This document shows positions 1 through 11,663 of a stretch of 64,000 nucleotides of DNA, piece by piece. The position numbers and the translations under genes are program-made. The notes below the pieces were generated by a model that was not told the DNA's origin, did no database searches, and saw nothing but the letters and a program-made list of their open reading frames with translations. Each line of letters begins with the position of its first letter. The first letter of the stretch is position 1. The stretch is from Anaeramoeba ignava (taxonomy: Eukaryota; Metamonada; Anaeramoebidae): positions 1-64,000 of the forward strand of contig JAPDFW010000097.1 in assembly GCA_028826165.1 (NCBI GenBank), in the 5' to 3' direction.

Positions 1-745
1 TATTTTCTTCTACCTAAATCAAAATTAAAATTTTGTATATAACTCTGTAAAAATTCTTCAAGATTAAAATACTTTTTGCCATGATTCAAATACTGTTGGA
101 ATTCCAACAATCTATAAGGATGATGATTAAAAATAGGGGAAACAAAGTTCACTTTACATCCTGGCAGAACACATATAAATAGTATCTGAATCTTTTGATT
201 CTCAATAATTGAATCAATATCATTCAAAAATTTACATTTTCCATGAGTTGCAACATAAGAATTTATTACTTCTTTTTGGAAGTCTTGATCAAGTGGGAAA
301 ATTGGACGACTTGGTTCTCCATAATAAGCTTCTTTGATCAGAAAAGGATCATCTGAATGCTTTTTGATTATTCGATAAATAAATGCCCAATCAGCTCCAT
401 TTCAATTATTTCTTTAAGTGATTTTAAATCGATTGATTTAATTTTAATCTTTGTGTATTTGGATTATTACTGGTATGTGCTTTCTTGATCATTAGCTTCG
501 ATATTTTTATCAAAAATAACTTTTGCTAAATTGAATTTCTCTTTTTGCTAGTTTTCCTGATCTCGAACACACTCCATCATTTTGTTTTGTTCATTTCATA
601 ATAATAAAGTTGATTAATTTCTTCAGAATTTAAAATTTTTGTTGGTTGTTTTTATTTCAGAAATTATATTATTTAATTTTATATCATCAGAATTTTCTGT
701 TTTAAAATCGCATAGATTAAGATTTTGGAAATTTTAAAAATTCAT
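1..745 (-). pseudogene. Decayed protein-coding gene of unknown family (3' part off the window)
   Basis: On the minus strand a protein-like reading runs from about 745 to the left edge, but it jumps frame several times. The last segment (about 400 to 1) is open for roughly 130 codons and looks like real coding sequence (contains GADWAFIYRIIKKHSDDP and PSRPIFPLDQDFQKEV). It is preceded by a different frame (about 480-403, KSIDLKSLKEIIE) that joins it by one missing base near 402. Further upstream, segments around 500-570, 590-650 and 655-722 lie in other frames with in-frame TAG and TAA codons. I do not recognise the family. It could be a true pseudogene or a stretch of poor consensus; the neighbouring loci to 6.3 kb show the same kind of damage. 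Confidence 0.45.
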
Positions 746-805
746 TTTAATTTTTAATTTAAAAAATGAAAATCAAAAATTGAAAAATCATTTTTCTTTT
801 TAAAA

Positions 806-1778
806 ATGGAAATTAAATCAAAATCTCAAAAAAAGAAGAAAGTAAAAGAGGAAGTATTTTATGAAATTGCAAAATCAAATAAATTGCTTTTTTTAAGAAA
901 TAAACAACCACAACCAGAACCTTTTTCTTTTCTTGGGTTGTTGAAAATAAATTAGCTGGAATGGGTTTTTCCTTGTTTTCTAGAATTTATTACTTTTAAA
1001 AGATACATAAATATGGAGTTGTTTAGTTGTTTCTTGTATTGAAAGGTAAATTAATTTTAATTTTAATTTTAATATTAATTTTAATTTTGATTTAATTTTA
1101 ATTTTAATTTTAATTTTAATTTTTTCTAAATTTAATTTTAATTCCAATTTTAATTCCAATTCTAATTACTATAATTTTAATTTTAATTTTAATTTTAATT
1201 TAATTTTAATTTTAATTTTAATTTTAATTTTAATTATAATTTTAATTTAATTTTTAATTTTAATTTTAATTTTTAATTTTAAATTTTAATTTTGATTTTA
1301 AATTTTTGATTTTTAATTTTAATTTTAATTTTGATTTTAATTTTGACTCTAATTTTAATTTTAATTTTAAACAATAAATAGAATATATGTGTCCTCCACT
1401 TGATATGTTTGAAAAACAAATCTTCAATCAATATTAATTAATTGGGCAGATGAATCTACAATTTCTATTAAACAAATGATTGAACTTACAGATCAAATGG
1501 ATGAAGTAATCCAAAAATGAAGCTGTTGTTGTTCATTGTTTTGGGAGGAAAAGGAAGAACAGAACAAACAGCTTAGGCTTGTTATCTTATTGCAAAACTT
1601 GGATTTGGAGAAAGAAACAGTGAATTAGTTAAGAGAAAAAGAAATGTAAAAAAGCATTAAACAGAAAGTCAAGAAAAATTTATTATTGATTTTTATAATA
1701 AATTAAATCCTGATAAAAAACAAGAATATTTAGTTAATGAAAATCAAAATTTCCTTAAAATTAAACTTCGTCCAATTA
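806..1778 (+). pseudogene. DUSP23: DUSP23-like dual-specificity phosphatase, frame-disrupted
   Basis: The translated pieces line up along a DUSP23/VHZ-type small phosphatase. The N-terminal piece (806-945) ends PQPEPFSFLG. The next frame gives VENKLAGMGFSLFSRIYYF, matching the family's RLAGLALPRLPAHYQF region. After a repeat-filled intron (1046-1381) come CPPLDMFEKQIFN and INWADESTISIKQMIELTDQ, then the P-loop HC-x-GGKGRT followed by ACYLIAKLGFG, then ESQEKFIIDFYNKLNPDKK to a TAA near 1778. Frame breaks sit in short homopolymers near 942, 1517 and 1551 (inside the P-loop) and near 1655, and there is an in-frame TAG near 1578. As written no active enzyme can be made. Family dephosphorylates Tyr/Ser/Thr phosphoproteins. 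Confident of the ancestry; whether it is decay or consensus error is open. Confidence 0.7.
1046..1381 (+). repeat. TTTTAA hexamer array filling an intron of the DUSP23-like locus
   Basis: Nearly pure TTTTAA repeats with scattered substitutions. The tract is bounded by a GTAAATT donor at 1046 and an AATAAATAG acceptor ending at 1381, and phosphatase-like coding sequence lies on both sides. Confidence 0.75.
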
Positions 1779-1794
1779 AAAAATAAATTCCAAA

Positions 1795-2012
1795 ATAAAT
1801 TTAATAATAAATTTAATAATAATTTAAATAATAGATTTAATAATAAATTTAATAATAATTTTAATAATAAATTTAATAATAATTTTAATAATAAATTTAA
1901 TAATAAATTTAATAATAATTTAAATAATAAATTTAATAATAAATTTAATAATAAGTTTAATAATAATTTAAATAATAAATTTAATAATAGATTTAATAAT
2001 AAATTAAAAAAC
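1795..2012 (+). repeat. TTTAATAATAAA-type 9/12-bp array
   Basis: Tandem short units immediately after the phosphatase relic. A frame through it reads as a KFNNKFNNN peptide, but this is a property of the repeat and not evidence of a gene. Confidence 0.8.
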
Positions 2013-2199
2013 TTATTTTGTTGTTTTTGTTGTTGTTTTTGTTGTTTTTGTTTTTGACAGATTTTTTAAAAAAGAAAAAGAAAATAAAAATTTTTTTAAA
2101 TTTAAATTTCATTTTTTTCTTTTTCTTTAAATTTAAATTTACTTTTAATTTCTTTCTATTTTTTCAATTAAATTTATTTTCTTTAATTTTATTTGTTAA

Positions 2200-5100
2200 A
2201 TGAGCAAACATATTCGAGGTTTATTTTCTTATTCTATTCTAATTTTCTATTTTATTAATTTAAATTTTATTTTATTAATTTAAATTTTAGTTGTGAAAAA
2301 AACAAAATCAGTTCAAAAGAAAAAAAAACTAGTTGATGTTGATTGGAATCAAGTTGGAGAAAAATATGATCCTATGAATGTAAAACCAAAACTAAAAATA
2401 ATATAATTTATAATATTTTCTTTATTTATTTTCTTTAATTTATTCTTGTTTATTTTTTTTTAATTAAATTTTTTTTTTTTTATAAAATTTTTAAAAATAA
2501 AAATTAGTTTGAAAATAAAGAAAACTTACAAAAAAAACTAGATGAATTTTATCAAAACTTGCAATCAAACGATTGGGAAACAAGAAAACATAATATCCTT
2601 CAATTCCACAAAATTTTAAACGGAAATACAATTACGGATTTTAGCGAAACATTAATAGAAACATTAGGAAAATTCAAAAGTATATTTGCAACTTATTAAA
2701 GGAAGAATTGAAGGGAATTGTGAAGCACACATGTTTTTAATATCGCATTTCGCGCGCAAGTTTGAGGAAGACTTTGCGCCGATTGTTGAGATGAGATTTT
2801 CTTTGTCTTATTTGAAATTCTTTTTATCAACAAACCCAGTGATTTCTGAATGCGCGCAGATAGCGCAATTAAACAAGTAGTGAATAAAACAATATCAATT
2901 GAAATCACGTCAATTTTAATATAGAAATTATATCGAAAGAAGAAGACGGGCCGTTGAAGGAATTCTGCGCAGAATACAACAGAGTGATCATCAAAAACTA
3001 TTCAAAAGAGGATCTCGCCAAAGTGCAAGAAATTGAAGACTCAATTATTATCTTGGTTTCAAGTAATTCGGAAAAATTAGTGTTTTGGGAGAAGATGCTT
3101 TTGGGAATTCTCCAAGCATTTTCCACAGCGATCCAAGGAAATCTTCCTCAAATTAAAGCAGAACTTACGTTCCACAATCCTTGCTCCAAAAACACCCCTG
3201 AAATAACCCAAGAAACAAGTTTTTCACTTTGATTGAACCGCTTCAAAATCTTCGACCCAAAAACCTGATCCAAAAGAAGTCGAAGTTTGGTCAACAAACA
3301 GTCTGTTTCCGTCTGCAAACAAAACAAAACTCGGCGCCTTCAATACAAAAACCATTGAATGCGCCAACAACTACTTTGCGTCCGTTCTAAAAACTGTCAA
3401 AATCCAAAAAGAAGGTTTCGACTAAAATTTATTAACAAAAACAAATTTGGAAAATTGACTGAAAAAGAAAGAGAATCCAAAAGCAGAAATCAAAGATCCT
3501 AAAACCGACAATCCAAAAATCACTGAAAAGCGACAGTTCTTCTGGAAAAACCGTAAATACCAAGCCAGAAAAAGGACATGAAGACCTTTGATAACGCAAT
3601 TGAACTCTCGGGATTGGCCAACAAAAAGCAATGCTTTGCATCAACTGCTTGAGATTTCCAAGCAAGACGATCGTCCCGAGCTCACAAACAAAAATATTCA
3701 AAAATGTCACTGCTATTTTCAAGAATGTTTCAGAGATTCTAACTCAAAATTAAAGGTTCTGTCGCTCCAAGTTCTCAAGGAATTGATCGACAATTATACA
3801 CTTAATTTTGATCAATATTTGGTCTCCATTCTGGTCATATTGATTCCGTTAAACACAACAAAGGAAACTGAGAAGGAAAAAATAACAGAAAATATGGACA
3901 TGATCCGTTCTTGCTTTTCAAACTCGGTTTTAATTCCCGCGCTAACAAAAGCATACGAAAAAATACCCTCAAATTATAAGCCAAATGTTGTCCAGGAAAT
4001 GATTCTTAGTCTTCGTTCTAACTCAGATAACTGCTTCGAAGAGCAAAATACAACAAAGGATGTCATCCTCATGATCAAGTCCCTTCTCAAGACAAAATCA
4101 ACTAAAGCAAAACCAAAATGCAAAAAACTCCTCCAAATAATTCTTGAAAAAAACGAACCTGATTTAATGAAACAAATTAAATCTCAAAATAATCAAACTC
4201 AGAAATTGTTTTTGCCTTTGATTGAGGAAATTAAATTGGAAAAATCAAAACTCAAAACAAAATCAAATTCTCAAGTAAAATTAAAGCAAAAATTGAAATC
4301 AAAATCAAAATCAATATCAAAATCAAAACCAAAACTAAAATCAAAACCAAAATCAGTTGAAATAATTGAAAATATAAATGATAATGAAAATGAAAATGAA
4401 AATGAAAATGAAAATGAAAATGATAATGAAAATATAAATGAAAATGAAAAAGAAAAAGAAAAAGAAAAAGAAAAAGAAAACGAATTTCGTGAAATTGATT
4501 TGAAAGTGCAAAAAATTATACTTGCATTATCAAATCCTGATCAACACAAAGAATCTCTTGATCAAATCATTCAATATTCAGAATCAAATACTGAGGAGGT
4601 TTGGAGTCGAAGTTTTACAACAATTTTATTCCAATTGATGAATTCCTTCTTAGCATCAAAATCAGATCAAAATTTCCAACAAGAAATTCTAACAGTAATA
4701 ACAAAATTAGCAAAAAATCAATTAACATATTTCCAATTATGCACTGGAGATCTTCTTCGAGAGTTTTTCAGGGCTTGCAAAGGTTTGGATGAAGAGAACT
4801 TCGCAGAAAATAACAGAATTATTTTATCAATGTTTCCTGCTTTCGAACCTTCACAAATCGCATTGTTATCAAACCTTATTTATCAAGTAATGATAACCAT
4901 GTTTTATTATCAAGCATCACTTTTTTTGGCAAATTAAGCACTTTGATTTCTAAAGAACAACTTGAGGAAAAATTGAATGATGTTTATTCCACTTTAAAGG
5001 ATTATTTGGACCATTCAAGTCCGTTGGTTAGAAAAGCTGTTGTTTTCACTTTTATTGATATCTATAAAGTTTTAGGTGATAATTTTATTCGAAATCGTTT

Positions 5101-5275
5101 GGCGAAAACTTTGAAAATGGGTCAACTAAAGTTAATTGTACAATATATTCAACAAGAACAATCAAAGAAAATGAAAAAGCAAAAAGTTTTTAATAAAAAA
5201 GAAATCCCTAATTCCTCTTTTTCTTTTTCTTTTTTTTCTTTTTGTTTTCAAGAAATTAATTTTGAAGAATCTTAA
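2200..5275 (+). pseudogene. CLASP: CLASP/Orbit-like TOG-domain microtubule protein, in frame-shifted pieces
   Basis: Short exons at 2200-2218 and 2291-2379 and a third from 2508 splice in phase to MSKHIRVVKKTKS.., then FENKENLQKKLDEFYQNLQS. DWETRKHNILQFHKIL is the opening helix pair of a TOG/HEAT domain. The first TOG continues in other frames (2688-2870, about 2930-3230). A second begins near 3588 (NSRDWPTKSNALHQLLEI). A basic low-complexity linker (4230-4490, KSKSK and NENEN/KEKEK runs) leads to a C-terminal CLASP domain (4490-5190) ending SSPLVRKAVVFTFIDIYKVL and KLIVQYIQQEQ. This matches the CLASP C-terminus that senses tubulin and binds CLIP/kinetochore partners. Frame changes near 2690, 2860, 2935, 3235-3580 and 4938 break it. 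CLASPs stabilise growing microtubules. TAA at 5273-5275 faces the convergent PES1 stop 97 bp away. Family call firm, functional state doubtful. Confidence 0.65.
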
Positions 5276-5372
5276 TTTTTCCTAAATAAAAATAACTTGA
5301 AAACAAGTAAAGATAATAAAATTTATTTCTTTATTCTTTATTTCTTTATTTCTTTATTTGATTTATTTTTTA

Positions 5373-8300
5373 TTATTTTTGTTTTGATTTGGTTTTTCTT
5401 TTCTTTATATCTTCTTCATCTTGATTTTCAATTTCAAAAAGCAACTCTTTATTAATTAATCTATCAATAGAATTTTGTTTTTGAAGATATTCTTTGAGCT
5501 TTATTAAAAGCAATTCTTTGTTTTCTTGTCATAACAGCTTTAGCTAATTGAGTTTTTCTCATCATTTTGATCAAAACAGATGTTTTTGGTTGTTTATTTC
5601 GGATTTGATTTTCTAATCGAGTTTTAGATAAATTGATTTTTCATTTCCTTCAATTTCAACTTCTTGAAAGTTTGTTTTGTTCTTTTTGTTCTTCAAGTTG
5701 AGAATAAGTAATTCCTTTGAATTCATTTTCTAATTCTTGAGCGTAATTTTTCAAGTTCTTCTTGATTTTGATTTTGATTTTGATTTTGATTTTGATTTTT
5801 AAGATTTGATTTTTGGATGAATTTCTAAATGATTTTTTAATGAAATTAGTTCTTCTCTTCTTTTTGGAATATAACCGACAATATGATCTTTAACAAAGGA
5901 GATAAATGGTGAGGGAGGCTTTACTTCTGGAGCATAATCCTCAACAGGAAGTAAGATGAGCTCATTAACACTATCAAAAGCCCATTGTGGTTGGATATAA
6001 GCTCTTGAAATGAATCTTCTATCAATTCTTTTACGATCCACAATTTGATGTGTTATTTTTCATCATTTTCCCAAATTCACTTCCTTCTCCTTGCCAACCA
6101 ACTTTACCACCAAAACTTCTGATAACAAATTCAAGCGGAAGTCTTTGGAACCCTTTTGTTAATTTCAAAGAAATAAAACAAATGAATTATTTTTCCATAA
6201 CTTTCCTCTTTTTCTTTTTTTTTTTTAAAAAAAAATTACTTCTCTATTCAAATAAAAAATTTTTCCTTCAAATAAATTCCCATAAATAACTTTTTCTTTC
6301 TTTGTTTTTGTGCTTGTTTGTATTGTTTTCTTGTTGATTCATCTTCATCTTCTTCCATTTTTTGGAAAAATTTTGTTCAACTTCTTGATCTAAACCTTGA
6401 TTTTCTTTTTGATTTTTCTCTTCATTTTGTACATTTATCGCTTCATTTTTTTCGACTGAGATTAATTTTTGTTCAAGAGTTTTAATTCTTTCTCTCATTA
6501 ATTTTTGATTTTCAATTTGATTTTCATTTTCATTTTCAATTTCATTTTGATTTTGATTTTCATTTTCATTTTGATTTTGATTTTCATTTTCATTTAAAAG
6601 AATTAATGCTCCTAAAAGATCTCCATTTGAAAGTTTTTCTTGATCGAATTCAGGAGGATATCGAAGATTAATTGAATAAAATAGTTCATGATTCACAAAT
6701 TTTAAAATGGCTTCATAAAGTTCCAAAAAAGTAAGCATTACTCTAAAATCAATATTTTTAGGAGGATGTTGAGTAAATTGATGAGGAGTAATCCAAGTTA
6801 TTAATTGGCTTTTAATTTCCACTTGAAAATAGATGCCTTTGATTGATACAAAGACTTTTCTTAAAGAATGTGTTTTGATGATATAATTCAAAAATTCGCA
6901 ATAAAGTTTTTGACAGTTTTGTGTTCGATTTGCTGGAACCATTGAACTAGATGGAAGAATTGCGAATAACGAAATCAATGTTATGCAATCGTCTAAATCA
7001 CGAAGTGCGTCAATGAATGTTGGATATCTTTCCTTTACAATGTGATGCAATGTGTATGTTGGTAAATTAGATTCCATCGATTTAATTTTTTGAAATTCTT
7101 TTTTTCCAATTGCTTTTTTAATTTTCTTGTAAAAACTGTTGAATTCTCGAAATTTTTTAATGATTGGTTCGTGCGATAAAAATTTGATATCTTTAATACT
7201 ATAATAAACTTTTCCTGATCCTTTTTTCTTTGGTTGTCTTGGGAATATTCCTTTTAATATGCATAATCGACTAATAATTTTATAAATAATTTTATAAATA
7301 ATTTTATAAATAATTTTATATATAATTTTATAAATAATTTTATATTTAATTTTATATATAATTTTATATTTAATTTTATAAATAATTTTATATATAATTT
7401 TATAAATAATTTTATATTTAATTTTATATTTAATTTTATATTTAATTTTATATTTAATTTTATATTTAATTTTATAAATAATTTTATAAATAATTTTATA
7501 AATAATTTTATAAATAATTTTATAAATAATTTTATAAATAATTTTATAAATAATTTTATAAATAATTTTATATTTAATTTTATAAATAATTTTATATTTA
7601 ATTTTATAAATAATTTTATATTTAATTTTATAAATAATTTTATATTTAATTTTATATTTAATTTTATAATTAATATTATAAATAATTTTATAAATAATTT
7701 TATAAAATAATTTTATATTTAATTTTATATTTAATTTTATAAATAATTTTATAAATAATTTTATAAATAATTTTATATATAATTTTATAAATAATTTTAT
7801 AAATAATTTTATAAATAATTTTATAAATAATTTTATATTTAATTTTATATTTAATTTTATAAATAATTTTTATAAATAATTTTATAAATAATTTTATAAA
7901 TAATTTTATAAATAATTTTATAAATAATTTTATAAATAATTTTATAAATAATTTTATAAATAATTTTATATTTAATTTAATAATTAATTTTATAAATAAT
8001 TTTATAAATAATTTTATATTTAATTTTATATTTAATTTTATATTTAATTTTATAAATAATTTTATAAATAATTTTATAAATAATTTTATAAATAATTTTA
8101 TAAATAATTTTATATATAATTTAATAAATAATTTTATATTTAATTTAATAAATAATTTTATAAATAATTTTATAAATAATTTTATATTTAATTTTTATAA
8201 ATAATTTTATAAATAATTTTATAAATAATTTTATAAATAATTTTATATTTAATTTTATATTTAATTTTATAAATAATTTTATATTTAATTTTATAAATAA

Positions 8301-9040
8301 TTTTTATAATTAATTTTATAAATAATTTTATAAATAATTTTATATTTAATTTTATAATTAATTTTATAAATAATTTTATATTTAATTTTATATTTAATTT
8401 TATAAATAATTTTATAAATAATTTTATAAATAATTTTATAAATAATTTTATAAATAATTTTATATATAATTTTTATATTTAATTTTATATTTAATTTTAT
8501 ATTTAATTTTATATTTAATTTTATATTTAATTTAATATTTAATTTTATAAATAATTTTTATATATATAATTTTATATAAATAATTTAATTAATTAATTTT
8601 ATAAATAATTTTATAATTTAATTTAATAAATAATTTTATAAATAATTTTATAAATAATTTTATAATTAATTTTATATTTAATTTTATAAATAATTTTATA
8701 AATAATTTTATAAACAATTTTATAAATAATTTTATAAATAATTTTATAAATAATTTTATATTTAATTTTATAAATAATTTTATATTTAATTTTTATATTT
8801 AATTTTATTTTTAATTTTATTTTTAATTTTATAAATAATTTTATATTTAATTTTATATTTAATTTTATAAATAATTTTATTAATAAATTTATCAATAATT
8901 TTATAATTAATTTTATAATTAATTTTATTAATAATTTAATACCGAAATTCTGTTAAAGATAATTGTAATTTTCTAAGTGCTTGTCCTCTTGTAAGATATT
9001 TTGATTCAATAACTGGTTTTTTCTGTTTTCTTCTTCCCAT
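5373..9040 (-). CDS. PES1: Pescadillo homologue (ribosome biogenesis), 3' half frame-disrupted
   Basis: Exon 1 (9040-8943) encodes [19 protein letters not shown] and [10 protein letters not shown] 1672-bp intron (8942-7271) splits the Arg codon, and exon 2 (7270 down) continues [27 protein letters not shown] and [16 protein letters not shown], all hallmark Pescadillo N-domain sequence. After an Asn/Glu/Gln linker (6600-6440) the frame breaks near 6290. [26 protein letters not shown] (BRCT start), [30 protein letters not shown] and the basic C-terminal [11 protein letters not shown] follow in several frames to a TAA at 5373. The breaks fall at homopolymers, for example an A5 run near 6058. PES1/Nop7 with BOP1 and WDR12 drives 27S pre-rRNA processing for the 60S subunit in the nucleolus. 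It is normally essential and single copy, so consensus errors or unseen introns in the 3' half are more likely than loss. Confidence 0.8.
7271..8942 (-). repeat. 1.67-kb TTTTATAAATAA dodecamer array that is the first PES1 intron
   Basis: About 140 copies of a 12-bp unit (variants TTTTATATTTAA and TTTTATATATAA) occupy virtually the whole intron between donor CG|GTATTAAA (8942) and acceptor TTATTAG (7271). The flanking exons join in phase at a family-conserved residue pair (Phe-Arg-Arg-Leu-Cys), which fixes the boundaries. Confidence 0.9.
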
Positions 9041-9331
9041 TTTTAATTTCTATTTTAAATGTAAATGTAAATGTTTTATATTCAATTTTATCTATTTTAA
9101 AAGGAAAAAGAAAAAAAAAATGAAAAAAAAAAATAAAAAAAATTTTTTTTAAATAAATAAAAAATAAAAAAATGATTCATTTTTCTAAAAGATTATTTCA
9201 ATATTTTTTTTTTAAATAAAAGAATAAAAAAAACGTTTTTTTTCTTTTTCATTTTTTTCATTTTTCCCTTTTATTCTTCTTTTCATTTTCCATTATAAAT
9301 TGAATTAAAATTAAATTTAAAATTAAATTAC
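9041..9331. promoter_or_regulatory. Divergent intergenic region between PES1 and the F-box gene
   Basis: The 291 bp separate two start codons pointing apart. Only poly-A and poly-T tracts are visible. It must hold both promoters, but I see no recognisable element. Confidence 0.35.
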
Positions 9332-11663
9332 ATGACAAGAGATATTAATGAAGATGAATTAAAAAGAGTTTTTTTCTTTTCAAAATTTGATCTTTTAAAT
9401 GCTTCAAAATCTCAACAACAAAACAATCAAAATCAAAATTTTAATCAAAAAAGACAACAAGAATTTGTAAATGAAAATTTATTTGAAGAACTTCCTGATG
9501 AAAGTAGATTAAAATTAAAATTAAAATTAAAATTAAAATTAAAATTAAAATTAAAATCAAAAATTAAAATTAAAATTAAAATTAAAATTAAAAATAAAAT
9601 TAAAATTAAAATTAAAATTAAAATTAAAATTAAAATTAAAATTAAAAATAAAATTAAAATTAAAAATAAAATTAAAATTAAAATTAAAAATAAAATTGAA
9701 ATTAAAATTAAAATTAAAATTAAAATTAAAATTAAAATTTAATATTAAAATTAAAATTAATATTAAAATTAAAATTAAAATTAAAATTAAAATTAAAATT
9801 AAAATTAAAATTAAAATTAAAATCAAAATTAAAATTAAAATTAAAATCAAAAATTAAAATTAAAATTAAAATTAAAATCAAAATTAAAATTAAAATTAAA
9901 ATTAAAATTAAAATTAAAATTAAAATTAAAATTAATATTAAAATTAAAATAAAAAAAGTTGTTCTAGAAATTTTTTCATACCTTTTACCCAAAAATTTAA
10001 TAAATTGTGCTTTTACATGCAGAAACTTTAATCGTATTCATGATGATTGGCAACTTTGGAAAAATATAATAAGGAATCATGGATCCGAATTAGATTTTCA
10101 AACAGTAACAAAGGATTATCAAAGTGGTTATTATTATTATTCTCCATATACAACAACCAACTTCAAACTATCAGGAACTTTAGGAATCCAAGAACATTTT
10201 CGAAGTATTGAAAAAGATGAAAATTATCATCCAAATTCAAATATTTCAACTTCAATTTCAAAAAGAACTATTGATAAAATTAATAAAGAACCAAAAAAAC
10301 TTGTTGTTGATCAAATGAAGAAATATATTCAAGCACAAAAAAATTATCTTCGTCAACAAAAAGCAGAAGAATTCAAAAGACAAATAAGAACAATTAAAGA
10401 CGATTATGCTATTAAATTAATTGAGAAAACTCTTGTTTTATCACTATTAGTATTACCTTCTTTATTTTTTGCTCTTAAATTTGATGTTTCATATTCTATT
10501 TTTAATTGGAAATTTTGCTTTTTTCCTTGGCTTTATTCTTCTCTTTTGTTTTTTGTTTGGAGTTCAATGGAATATTATACAAGTTATTCAAGAAATACTG
10601 AAAAATATCTTTTACAAGGAATAATTACTTGTTCAGGATTTTTAACTTTATTTTTTCTTTTTATTTCATTGAAATTGGATCAAAATTTCTCAATTTCAAA
10701 ATGGTGGATATTAAGCCCTTTTGGATTGGCTACATTTACTTTAATAATTTTATGGTCAATATTTTTATACAATGAACCAAGTAAGGAAATGAAGAAAAAT
10801 TAAATATTTATTTAAATATTTATTTTAATATTTAATTTAATATTTATTTTAATATTTATTTTAAATATTTAATTTAATATTTATTTTAATATTTATTTTA
10901 ATATTTAATTTTAATATTTAATTTAATATTTATTTTAATATTTATTTTAATATTTATTTAATATTTAATTTAAATTTTATTTTAATATTTAATTTAATAT
11001 TTAATTTAATATTTATTTTAATATTTATTTTAATATTTATTTTAATATTTATTTTTAATATTTATTTTAATATTTATTTTAATATTTATTTTAATATTTA
11101 TTTTAATATTTATTTTAATATTTATTTTAATATTTATTTTAATATTTATTTTAATATTTATTTTTAAATTTTATTTTAATATTTATTTTAAATTTTATTT
11201 TAAATTTTATTTTAATATTTATTTTAATATTTATTTTAAATTTTATTTTAATATTTTAGATATTTTCGAAAGAGACATACATATTTTCGTATTATTTGTT
11301 TTTTATGTAATGGCTGGACTTTTGCTTGTTTTTATTTCAATTATTAAAGCATTTTCAATTTATGAATCACAAGCAGAAAACCCATCATATAAAGGAGTAT
11401 TTATTCCACTTATATTTCTATCAATTTATCCGATAATTGGTACAATTTTTGTTTGTATTATTCGCCATTCTTCATATTTTTCTCGCACAGATTATTTAGT
11501 TTTTATCATTTCTTGTTCTGTTGGAATTGCTTTTGGATTGTTCTCCTTAATTTTATATCTTAGAATAAAAGGAATTTTTCATATTTATACTTCTATTGTC
11601 TCTTCTTTTGTTTTCTTTCCTTCTTTATATTTACAATACTTAATTTTAGCCAGAAAACTTTAA
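9332..11663 (+). CDS. F-box protein with eight predicted transmembrane helices
   Basis: Exons 9332-9503, 9959-10780 and 11260-11663 splice in phase to a 465-residue protein. The first junction rebuilds a clean F-box: LPDE|I-VLEIFSYLLPKNLINC, then CRNFNRIHDDWQLWK (about residues 53-95). A charged linker (about 150-210) is followed by eight hydrophobic stretches in the C-terminal half, including FALKFD..WKFCFFPWLYSS and FISLKLDQ..WWILSPF, which weakly resemble the repeated LRLD..W..F.PLW units of TMEM185-type proteins. F-box proteins recruit Skp1-Cullin1 ubiquitin ligase; the membrane part suggests a membrane-anchored adaptor (inference). Both introns are AT repeats. The two hydrophobic parts could be mistaken for separate genes; the GTAAGG donor at 10781 and TATTTTAG acceptor at 11259 join them. 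Confidence 0.85.
9504..9958 (+). repeat. AAATTA hexamer array, intron 1 of the F-box gene
   Basis: The 455-bp tract is almost pure AAATTA, with donor AA|GTAGATT and acceptor AAAAAAAG. Removing it restores the F-box motif in frame. It is stop-free in frame with exon 1 as far as 9742. Confidence 0.85.
10781..11259 (+). repeat. TATTTATTTTAA dodecamer array, intron 2 of the F-box gene
   Basis: The 479-bp tract lies between GTAAGG (10781) and TATTTTAG (11259). After a short unique start at the donor it consists of a 12-bp unit with few variants. Confidence 0.85.

Noticed and set aside
1-2010. Alternative genetic code with TAA/TAG read as Gln
   Set aside because: Several in-frame stops in the left-end relics fall where Gln would be acceptable. 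However, intact genes across the window end with TAA at the expected family C-terminus, and the relics also carry frameshifts that a code change cannot explain.
8623-8895. Long open frames of poly(Ile-Lys), poly(Ile-Leu) or poly(Phe-Asn), also at 1737-2057, 9557-9992, 12284-12841, 17850-18206, 29008-29373 and 43006-43333
   Set aside because: They are translations of simple repeats, open in several frames on both strands, without any non-repetitive protein-like sequence.
11310-11663. Separate small membrane protein
   Set aside because: The frame continues upstream through a TATTTTAG acceptor at 11259 and joins the F-box gene in phase via the GTAAGG donor at 10781.
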